DNA from: SVQP01 sp045594705
Lineage (GTDB): Bacteria; Bacillota; Clostridia; Oscillospirales; CAG-272
Assembly (NCBI GenBank): GCA_045594705.1
Contig: JAZNZB010000084.1
Location: 1-17,553, forward strand
Length of the DNA: 17,553 nt
Direction: 5' to 3'
This document shows, piece after piece, positions 12,294-17,553 of this stretch. Position 1 is the stretch's first letter. The number at the start of each line of letters is the position of its first letter. Under the pieces are notes generated by a model. That model saw only the letters and a program-made list of their open reading frames with translations, ran no database searches and was not told the origin of the DNA. The position numbers and the translations under genes are program-made.

Positions 12294-12394
12294 CTTTGGT
12301 AAAATTTGATGCTTTTGGAACGTAGGGCGGGGGCTTGCTCCCGCAACACGCGCGAAATTTGCCAAAACTCTCGAAATACGATTTTCTGTAAAAC

Positions 12395-12423
12395 AGTATA
12401 TCATTTTTCCTTGATTTTGTCAA
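12395..12423 (-). promoter_or_regulatory. Sigma-A promoter of the minus-strand small-gene series
   Basis: On the minus strand, TTGACA (12418-12423), 17 bases, TATACT (12395-12400). The leader to the gene at 12074 is about 315 bases and contains the long repeat. Confidence 0.8.
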
Positions 12424-12463
12424 TCTTGTGAATGCACGACTCTTCCCTTCTGTGCTTTTTTGC

Positions 12464-12492
12464 TTGACACTCCTTCCCTTTTATGCTATACT
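12464..12492 (+). promoter_or_regulatory. Sigma-A promoter of the PAP2 gene
   Basis: TTGACA (12464-12469), 17 bases, TATACT (12487-12492), with TATGC before the -10 box. Confidence 0.85.
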
Positions 12493-12521
12493 GATTTCAT
12501 CAACGAAGAGAGGGGCTTTGT

Positions 12522-13541
12522 ATGGAAGTTCTGTATTTTTTGGAAGGCATCCGCAATCCCGTATTTGATTTTATTGTGCAGGCCATCACGTTTGTGGGCG
12601 AGGAAACCTTTTTTCTCGCGCTTGGTCTGTTTCTGATCTGGTGCTGCAACAAGCGCGACGGCTATCTTGTGCTGCTGGTCAGCTTTTCGGGCATTGTGAT
12701 CAATCAGTTTCTCAAAATGGTGTTCCGCGTGCCCCGTCCGTGGGTCAAGGACCCGAATTTCACCATTGTGGAATCCGCGCGCGAGGGCGCAGGCGGCTAT
12801 TCCTTCCCGAGCGGTCACACGCAAAACAGCGTTGGCATGCTGGGCGCGTTGGGCACGTCGTCCAAGCAGCTTTGGGTCAAGATCCTGTGCATTGCGGGCG
12901 TGATATTGGTTCCCTTCTCTCGCATGTACCTTGGCGTACATACCCCGCAGGACGTGCTGGTCTCCATGGCCATCGCTCTTGTGCTGATCGTGGGCTTTGA
13001 CCTCTTACTCAGACTCAACGACAAATACCCTTACGTGATCTACATCGTGATCGGCGTCATGCTTGTCGCGGTAGTGGGATTTTTAATCTTCCTTTACGCC
13101 TATCCCTTCCCCGAGGACGTATTTTTCGAGGAAAACGTGGGCAATTACAACTCCGCACTCAAAAACGCATACACCATGCTTGGCTGCGTGCTTGGCGTGC
13201 TTGTGTTCCGCCTGGTGGACGACAAGGTCACGCATTATGACACCAAGGCCGTCTGGTGGGCGCAGCTGCTCAAGCTGGTCATCGGTCTTGGCATCGTCAT
13301 GCTGGTCAAGGAAGGCACAAAGCCGATCCTGGACGCCATCTTCGGCGGCCACATGGCAGCGCGTGCCGTGCGCTATTTCTTGGTGGTGCTGGCCGCAACC
13401 GGCTGGACCTTTACCTTCAAGTTCTGGCAAAGACTTGGGGAGAAAAAGACTACAGAGAGTACAGAAGCTACAGAGGTTGCAGAAGCCGCGGAAGTTGCAG
13501 ATGTTGCAGAGATGGCGGAAATGACAGAGAAAAGCGAATAA
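12522..13541 (+). CDS. PAP2-family membrane phosphatase
   Basis: A 339-residue integral membrane phosphatase of the PAP2 superfamily, which typically removes phosphate from lipid phosphates such as undecaprenyl pyrophosphate or phosphatidate. All three catalytic motifs are present: K-x6-R-P (Lys65, Arg72-Pro73), P-S-G-H (96-99) and S-R-x5-H-x3-D (Ser133, Arg134, His140, Asp144). About eight hydrophobic segments; the C-terminal half (residues 170-310) adds helices beyond the minimal PAP2 domain. The last 30 residues form a series of X-X-E triplets (TTESTEATEVAEAAEVADVAE in part), encoded by near-repetitive DNA. The start ATG at 12522 follows GAGAGGGG. Single gene behind its own promoter. The family is certain; the substrate is not. 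Confidence 0.92.
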   Translation: MEVLYFLEGIRNPVFDFIVQAITFVGEETFFLALGLFLIWCCNKRDGYLVLLVSFSGIVINQFLKMVFRVPRPWVKDPNFTIVESAREGAGGYSFPSGHTQNSVGMLGALGTSSKQLWVKILCIAGVILVPFSRMYLGVHTPQDVLVSMAIALVLIVGFDLLLRLNDKYPYVIYIVIGVMLVAVVGFLIFLYAYPFPEDVFFEENVGNYNSALKNAYTMLGCVLGVLVFRLVDDKVTHYDTKAVWWAQLLKLVIGLGIVMLVKEGTKPILDAIFGGHMAARAVRYFLVVLAATGWTFTFKFWQRLGEKKTTESTEATEVAEAAEVADVAEMAEMTEKSE

Positions 13542-13628
13542 GACTCAAAGAATCACAAAAAGCAGAAGTCGAAATGGGTGATGTCCTTATCGGAGAAATT
13601 TTATAAGGGGTATGGGGCATAGTCCTGT

Positions 13629-13647
13629 GCATTTGTTAAACAAATGC
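13629..13647. repeat. Palindrome behind the PAP2 gene
   Basis: GCATTTG, 5 bases, CAAATGC. It has no T tract, so it is unlikely to terminate on its own. Confidence 0.45.
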
Positions 13648-13667
13648 GAAACTTGCAATAAAAACAG

Positions 13668-13724
13668 AAGAGAGAGTAACGCGGTTACAAAATTCCGTGA
13701 AGCTCTCTCTTTTTCTGCTTTTTT
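13668..13724 (+). terminator. Probable terminator of the PAP2 gene
   Basis: AAGAGAGAG (13668-13676) pairs with CTCTCTCTT (13703-13711). A smaller hairpin GTAAC-GCG-GTTAC is nested inside (13676-13688), followed by TTTCTGCTTTTTT. The long loop makes it less certain than the other terminators. Confidence 0.6.
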
Positions 13725-13919
13725 AGTGATATTCTTTGCTTTCGCAAAGAGTGATATTATTGCTACCGCAATAGTGATATTGAAGCCTTACGGCTTCAGT
13801 GATATTTTATTCGCCTCCAAACTCGCGTAGCGAATACCACTCGGCGCAAGCCGAATACCACTGCGTAAGCAAAAATTTCGCCTTTGGCGAAATATACTCG
13901 CACGCAGGCGAATAAAACT
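13725..13919. repeat. Inverted array of mini-hairpins joined by AGTGATATT linkers
   Basis: Left half: four identical linkers AGTGATATT (13725-13733, 13750-13758, 13773-13781, 13798-13806) alternate with hairpins CTTTGC/GCAAAG, ATTGC/GCAAT and GAAGCC/GGCTTC, each with a 4-base loop. A central stem ATTCGC...GCGAAT (13809-13835) follows. Right half: linkers close to the reverse complement (AATACCACT at 13833-13841 and 13854-13862, AATATACT at 13891-13898, AATAAAACT at 13911-13919) alternate with hairpins TCGGC/GCCGA, TGC/GCA, ATTTCGCC/GGCGAAAT and TCGC/GCGA. The order is nested, so four linker pairs can also pair across the whole element. Confidence 0.85.
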
Positions 13920-13946
13920 GCCCAACTTCCTTATGAGAAGTTGGGC
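13920..13946. terminator. Strong hairpin at the edge of the array
   Basis: GCCCAACTTC (13920-13929), 7-base loop, GAAGTTGGGC (13937-13946). On the minus strand AGTTTTATT follows, on the plus strand TCTGCTTTTTTATTTT follows after 8 bases. It probably ends the minus-strand pair that stops at 13987. Confidence 0.6.
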
Positions 13947-13986
13947 AAAGGCTTCTGCTTTTTTATTTTCGCAACCCGATTGGCTT

Positions 13987-14388
13987 TTATTTCACGAACA
14001 GCTTTTTCCAAAAGCCTTTTCGGGTTCTCCTGTAGCCGCAAGAGTCCAGATAATCCCTTAAAATACGTTTCATCTGCTCGGAATCAAAGCTTTCCTTTTC
14101 TATCTCTACCGTGTCGCTGTTTCCTCCGAAGGTAAACGAAATGGATTTTTGTACCTTGACCGACTTGCCAAGCGTGCTTCTGCCGCCATCATGCGAGTCG
14201 TGTGTTTCCACGTACGTATGATCGTCATGCAGATGCGCGGAGCATTGAAACGTACCCTTTCTCGTACCCGTCGCATTTGCCGCATATTTTGCTTGTATGA
14301 TTATGGTATCGCCTTCAACCGTAACGGTATATTTCTGACCGTCTTTGTTCAGGGCAAGCGCACCCTGTAATACCTCTTGCTTTGTCAT
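13987..14388 (-). CDS. Hypothetical protein
   Basis: A 133-residue soluble protein without signal peptide or membrane segment; family not recognised. The first 95 residues look beta-rich ('YTVTVEGDTIIIQAKY', 'SISFTFGG'); the end is helical and basic ('RILRDYLDSCGYRRTRKGFWKKLF'). Second gene of a minus-strand pair, 30 bases after the membrane protein at 14419, with a weak ribosome binding site (GGTGAC) before the ATG at 14388. Confidence 0.7.
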   Translation of the reverse strand: MTKQEVLQGALALNKDGQKYTVTVEGDTIIIQAKYAANATGTRKGTFQCSAHLHDDHTYVETHDSHDGGRSTLGKSVKVQKSISFTFGGNSDTVEIEKESFDSEQMKRILRDYLDSCGYRRTRKGFWKKLFVK

Positions 14389-14418
14389 ACGGTCACCGCC
14401 CTTCTTTCCTCTTATCTC

Positions 14419-14997
14419 TCAAATATGGTCATAATCCGATTGTGTACGCACCTGCTCCTCATCCATGCGGCGGTAAACGCGCGCGTTATAGACCGCGACC
14501 ACCTTGCCCTTGTAAAGGATCAGGTGCATCTGATCCCCGACTCTGGAATAATCCGCGGTGGATTGCTCCACAAACACGTTGTCATATTTGCCAAAATCCA
14601 TGACAGGCTGGGTCGCGCGGATCAGAAGCAGCCAGATCGGATAAAAGAATCTTTCCACCGAAAACAGATAAAACCAAAGGTTAAAGCGTCGGCTGATGCC
14701 CAGCACCTCCTGCGTGGAGACCGTGAAATCCCCCGAGCGGATCATGACCATCCTTTTGATCAGCTGCACCGCGTGCGCAATGACGAACGGCAGTACAAGC
14801 ACCCAATCGGCCAAGAGATAGAGATCGTATAAAACATCCCCACCACCCAGACCAAACACGATCAAGAGTGATAGCGCAAAACAAATGAAAATGATCACGT
14901 AAGGGCCTAACATGCCGATCGCAATCCTTTTGATATCCTTTTTCATGCGGTCGGTCACAAAGTCAAGCGTGAGTTCGGTTCTTTGATCGGTAGCCAT
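14419..14997 (-). CDS. Two-helix membrane protein, function unknown
   Basis: A 192-residue protein with a soluble N-terminus (1-24), two membrane helices (about 26-50 and 58-80) and a cytoplasmic C-terminal part of about 110 residues. The part 'VSTQEVLGISRRFNLWFYLFSVERFFYPIW' is notably aromatic, and the end 'ADYSRVGDQMHLILYKGKVVAVYNARVYRRMDE' looks like a beta-sheet unit. I do not recognise the family. The start ATG at 14997 has AAGGAGAG upstream. It is transcribed from the promoter at 15025-15053, back to back with the ECF sigma operon. Confidence 0.72.
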   Translation of the reverse strand: MATDQRTELTLDFVTDRMKKDIKRIAIGMLGPYVIIFICFALSLLIVFGLGGGDVLYDLYLLADWVLVLPFVIAHAVQLIKRMVMIRSGDFTVSTQEVLGISRRFNLWFYLFSVERFFYPIWLLLIRATQPVMDFGKYDNVFVEQSTADYSRVGDQMHLILYKGKVVAVYNARVYRRMDEEQVRTQSDYDHI

Positions 14998-15024
14998 AGT
15001 GCAGGTCTCTCCTTGTTTGGAAAC

Positions 15025-15053
15025 ATTTTACCACAGTCGGTAATTTTTGTCAA
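15025..15053 (-). promoter_or_regulatory. Sigma-A promoter of the minus-strand membrane-protein pair
   Basis: On the minus strand, TTGACA (15048-15053), 17 bases, TAAAAT (15025-15030), 27 bases from the start codon. Confidence 0.85.
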
Positions 15054-15183
15054 TATTGCAGTACAGGTACACTGACCGCTATTATATATAACAAACTAAC
15101 AAGAGAAAAATTTCACGGTTTTCGAAAATATTTTCTGTTTTCAGACAAAATTTTCCCATGCGCAAAAAGTCGGCTTTTTTGAC

Positions 15184-15212
15184 TTGAAAATCCGATTTTC
15201 TCGTGCTATAAT
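15184..15212 (+). promoter_or_regulatory. Promoter of the ECF sigma operon
   Basis: TTGAAA (15184-15189), 17 bases, TATAAT (15207-15212). The -35 box overlaps a dyad GAAAAT-CCG-ATTTTC (15186-15200), and a second dyad GGGTA-N5-TACCC (15213-15227) lies at the expected start site. Both are possible operator positions; no typical ECF promoter (AAC near -35) was obvious. Confidence 0.75.
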
Positions 15213-15250
15213 GGGTATCAACTACCCCCGACAAGGAGATACTTTCGATC

Positions 15251-15829
15251 ATGATATCAATGATTCTGATGAGCATAGATGATGAGAAACAACGGTCCGA
15301 TGTCGAACAGATCTGGAACTTATACGGCAAAATCATGCTGGCCAAGGCGTTTGGCATTTTGGGCAATATGCAGGATGCGGAGGACGCAGTACAGGAGGCG
15401 TTTTTGCGCATTTCCAAAAACGCAGAGAATTTTTCCGAGCCCAAAAGCCCCGATACTATTGCGCTTGTCAGCATTTACACGCGCAACGTGGCTATCAACA
15501 TGTACCGTCGCAACAAAAAGCGCAACGAGCTTTTCGGTAATGACGGTGATTTGGACAACGTCATCAGTGCAGCGGCTGAGAGCGAGGATATTGCGCAGCT
15601 GATCGTCAACGACGAAACAGTGGAGATCGTACGTCGCGCCATCAATATGCTCGACGAACCTTACAAGGACGTCATTCTGCTCAAATACTACTATCACAAA
15701 AAGAATATTGAGATCGCCGAGGTGCTGGGCGTGGATGCAAACACGGTCAACGGCCGCGTATTCCGCGCAAAGAAAAAGCTCAAGGAGCTGATCGGAGAGG
15801 AAGGCTATGCAAGACTTAGCAACAAGTAA
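15251..15829 (+). CDS. ECF-family RNA polymerase sigma factor
   Basis: A 192-residue sigma-70-family factor of ECF type. Region 2 is at residues 18-58 ('LYGKIMLAKAFGILGNMQDAEDAVQEAFLRI', including the DAED.VQE.F core) and region 4 at 133-185 ('LDEPYKDVILLKYYYHKKNIEIAEVLGVDANTVNGRVFRAKKKLKEL', a clear helix-turn-helix). Starts at the ATG at 15251 behind AAGGAGAT. Its last 23 bases overlap the first anti-sigma-like gene, as usual for a sigma/anti-sigma pair. The regulon is unknown. Confidence 0.93.
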   Translation: MISMILMSIDDEKQRSDVEQIWNLYGKIMLAKAFGILGNMQDAEDAVQEAFLRISKNAENFSEPKSPDTIALVSIYTRNVAINMYRRNKKRNELFGNDGDLDNVISAAAESEDIAQLIVNDETVEIVRRAINMLDEPYKDVILLKYYYHKKNIEIAEVLGVDANTVNGRVFRAKKKLKELIGEEGYARLSNK

Positions 15830-16547
15830 GATCGATGCCCTGCTCTCTCTTTCCTCGTCCGGGAGCGTGCAGGACGAGGCCGAGGCGTTCCTTGCAACCG
15901 ATACAAGCAATATTGAGGTGCGCCCTGCCTTACACAAAAGGATCATGCGCATCCTGAAGGGCAAAAAGCACACCGTGCTCAAGGCGGTCCTGATCTCTGC
16001 CTTGGCGGCCGTGTTGCTTGCGCTCTCTGCATGTGCCTGCATTCCCGAGGTGCGGGAATATTTCTGGAAGATCACCACGGTCGATCGCGGAGATCATGCC
16101 AAGGTAGAATTTCAAACCGAGGAAAAGAGCGACACTGAGCAGCAGACCGCGATTGAGCCAAACGTGGATGAAATGACCCACATCAAGCAGAAAATGCAGT
16201 TGAGCGTTGTGCCGGATGGTTTGGTCAAGGGAGACGATGAAACGCTGATGCTGGGGCAATACCACATAAATTATTATACGTCCGAGGGCGAATGGGGCAT
16301 GACCGTTTCGCAATTCGATGCAAAGACGAATGAAATCCTCGTAGACAATGAGCACAGCACGCAGATCACGGTCATGATCAAGGGAAATCAAGCGCTTTTG
16401 CTGGAAGAGCCCTACGCGGGAAGGACCTTTTACTACTTGGTCTGGACAGACGGAACGTATAACTTCAGCATCACCGGCATCTTTGATTCTGTCACCGAGG
16501 TCGTACAGGTTGCCGAAGGCATCGAGCTTGAGGAGGCAGAGCCGTGA
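15807..16547 (+). CDS. Probable transmembrane anti-sigma factor, copy 1 (DUF4367-like C-terminus)
   Basis: A 246-residue single-pass membrane protein. Cytoplasmic N-terminus of about 55 residues ('LLSLSSSGSVQDEAEAFLATDTSNIEVRPALHKRIMRIL'), membrane helix about 57-78 ending in ACAC, then a motif 'IPEVREYFWKI...DRGDHAKVEF' and an extracytoplasmic domain with a pattern like DUF4367 ('LGQYHINYYTSEGEWGMTV...ITGIFDSVTEVVQVAEGI'). No zinc-binding H-x3-C-x2-C motif. It overlaps the sigma gene by 23 bases and a paralogue by 4 bases. Membrane position and gene order support an anti-sigma role, which is inferred. The start is an ATG at 15807 with GGAGAGGAAGG inside the sigma gene. Confidence 0.78.
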   Translation: MQDLATSKIDALLSLSSSGSVQDEAEAFLATDTSNIEVRPALHKRIMRILKGKKHTVLKAVLISALAAVLLALSACACIPEVREYFWKITTVDRGDHAKVEFQTEEKSDTEQQTAIEPNVDEMTHIKQKMQLSVVPDGLVKGDDETLMLGQYHINYYTSEGEWGMTVSQFDAKTNEILVDNEHSTQITVMIKGNQALLLEEPYAGRTFYYLVWTDGTYNFSITGIFDSVTEVVQVAEGIELEEAEP

Positions 16548-17320
16548 GTACGCAGAAAAACCAACGCGAAAAGATCGATCTGCTGATCTCCCTTTCGTCT
16601 GCAGGCAGCGTGCAGGATGAGGCTGCAGCCTTTTTGGCGACCGACACAAGCGAGGTCGTGCTGCGTCCTGCTCTTGCCAAACGGATCTTGCGCAGAATCC
16701 GACAAAACAAGCACACATCGGTCAAGATCGCCGTGGCGATTGCTCTTGCGGCTGCTCTGCTTGCGCTTTCTGCCTGCGCCTGCATCCCCGACGTGCGCGA
16801 GTACTTTTGGAAGATCGTGATGACCGACCGCGGTGATTATTCAGAAGTCCACTTTGAGAGTGCCGAGAAAACCGACGCTCCCGAGACCGACGAAGTGACC
16901 GAGACAGAACAAGCACAGACCTCGCAGGAGCAGACCACGGACATGCCGCCTGCACCAAAGATCGAGTACAAGCCGGTCTTTGATCCGCTGCCCGAAAAAT
17001 ATGTGTTTGCAGACGAAGTCGCCGTTTCTTCCCAATATTTAGCCAACTACAATCTCTCAGACGGCCGCTGGGGCTTTATGATATTGCTGTATCTTGCGGA
17101 TGCAACACATTCGTTCATTGATACACAGGGTAACGTTCTGATGTACGCAGAGGTCCATGGGAACGAGGCCATCGTCGTCGAAGAGGTGGCTGACGGTGTG
17201 AAGTATTACATGGTAGTCTGGCGCGAGGGGGCATACGCCTATACCCTGCAGGGCATGTTCGAAACCGCTACCGAAGCCATTTCGCTGGCAGAATTGATCA
17301 AGCTGGTGCCGAATCAGTAA
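16544..17320 (+). CDS. Probable transmembrane anti-sigma factor, copy 2 (paralogue of copy 1)
   Basis: A 258-residue protein, clearly a tandem duplicate of the gene before it. Shared stretches are 'SAGSVQDEAAAFLATDTSEV' against 'SSGSVQDEAEAFLATDTSNI' and 'LLALSACACIPDVREYFWKI' against the same segment of copy 1. Membrane helix about 60-80. Between membrane and C-terminal domain it carries an insertion rich in Glu, Thr, Gln and Pro (105-145). The start is a GTG at 16544 overlapping the stop of copy 1 (GTGA). Divergence is greater outside the membrane, which suggests different extracellular signals with one sigma partner; this is inference. Confidence 0.78.
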   Translation: MSTQKNQREKIDLLISLSSAGSVQDEAAAFLATDTSEVVLRPALAKRILRRIRQNKHTSVKIAVAIALAAALLALSACACIPDVREYFWKIVMTDRGDYSEVHFESAEKTDAPETDEVTETEQAQTSQEQTTDMPPAPKIEYKPVFDPLPEKYVFADEVAVSSQYLANYNLSDGRWGFMILLYLADATHSFIDTQGNVLMYAEVHGNEAIVVEEVADGVKYYMVVWREGAYAYTLQGMFETATEAISLAELIKLVPNQ

Positions 17321-17353
17321 ATAAATGAAGCCGAGAAATAAGCGAATTATTAG

Positions 17354-17393
17354 CAAAGGGTCAAGTCAACGTAAAGACTTGGTCCTTTGTTTA
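17354..17393 (+). terminator. Terminator of the ECF sigma operon
   Basis: CAAAGG (17354-17359) and CAAGTC (17362-17367) pair with GACTTG (17376-17381) and CCTTTG (17384-17389), leaving a small GT/GT internal loop. TTTAT follows. It lies 34 bases after the last stop. Confidence 0.72.
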
Positions 17394-17438
17394 TCCTCCA
17401 AATATCAGTTGTCCAAATTCATCAGTCCGCCCCTTCCT

Positions 17439-17511
17439 CCCCGTACGCATACGCTACGGGGTCCCAATCTGCTTGCAGATAATTCCCCTGTGGGGACGGC
17501 TTATGTAAGTT
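17439..17511. repeat. Run of short hairpins at the right edge
   Basis: CCCCGTA...TACGGGG (17439-17445, 17455-17461), ATCTGC-TT-GCAGAT (near 17467-17480), TCCCC-TGT-GGGGA (near 17484-17496), then CCCG-CAT-CGGG near 17516. No gene. The unit may continue beyond the window. Confidence 0.5.
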
Positions 17512-17553
17512 GCCCGCATCGGGTTGTGTCATAAAAGAAACAACTTGAATAGT

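Larger units (their letters stand above)
12075..12521. repeat. Repeat-filled intergenic region (no gene)
   Basis: About 450 bases without a gene. It holds the second long direct repeat (12118-12293), a separate hairpin GCGGG...CCCGC (12327-12344), a segment CACGCGCGAAAT...CTCTCGAAAT (12347-12377) that resembles the right edge of the first repeat cluster (10280-10312), then two divergent promoters. Confidence 0.8.
13542..13986. repeat. Intergenic region with structured hairpin array (no gene)
   Basis: 445 bases without a credible gene. It holds a small palindrome (13629-13647), a terminator (13668-13724), the mini-hairpin array (13725-13919) and a strong hairpin (13920-13946). Confidence 0.8.

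Noticed and set aside
13180..13606. Plus-strand frames of 114-116 codons inside and beyond the PAP2 gene
   Set aside because: They are alternate frames of the PAP2 gene; its motifs fix the true frame.
13725..13919. CRISPR or integron attC array
   Set aside because: Linkers are only 9 bases, the hairpins are 10-16 bases, orientation reverses in the middle, and there is no cas or integrase gene.

Overview
The window looks like a chromosomal segment of a Bacillota, probably a gut-type Clostridia. The evidence is near-consensus sigma-A promoters (TTGACA, 17 bp, TATAAT) in front of almost every operon, strong AGGAGG-type ribosome binding sites, a DtxR-controlled feoAB pair, a PadR/HAAS/DUF4097 operon and an ECF sigma operon of clostridial style. 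No rRNA, tRNA, CRISPR array, integrase or transposase gene was seen. The species cannot be named from this sequence.

Layout. 1-2500: ferrous iron uptake on the minus strand (feoA, then feoB, which runs off the left edge), with a divergent DtxR-type regulator on the plus strand. Two copies of one palindromic operator lie in front of feoA and between feoA and feoB. 2860-4922: a minus-strand operon of PadR regulator, HAAS/DUF1700 membrane protein and a DUF4097 protein built of DTG repeats. 4970-7600: a minus-strand operon of two TIM-barrel sugar isomerase/epimerase-like proteins and a PHP-domain phosphoesterase, probably for a sugar or polyol that cannot be named.

7630-12430: an AT-rich accessory island, different in base composition from its surroundings. 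It starts with two divergent small membrane proteins with PH-like cytoplasmic domains. A remnant of a secreted-toxin C-terminal domain follows, directly followed by a probable immunity gene, then at least four more small orphan genes. These genes are separated by a family of palindromic repeats: five identical 27-bp copies, several degenerate relatives, one 176-bp direct duplication, and an inverted pair of 'terminator plus promoter' units. I read it as a store of orphan immunity-type genes that has been shuffled through flanking repeats.

12430-13550: a PAP2-family membrane phosphatase with an acidic (X-X-E)n tail. 13660-13950: an unusual non-coding array of mini-hairpins joined by AGTGATATT linkers, which turns into its own reverse complement halfway. 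13987-15053: a minus-strand pair, a membrane protein and a small hypothetical protein. 15184-17320: a plus-strand operon of an ECF sigma factor and two tandem paralogous single-pass membrane proteins, probably anti-sigma factors, closed by a terminator. The last 150 bases are again rich in short hairpins.
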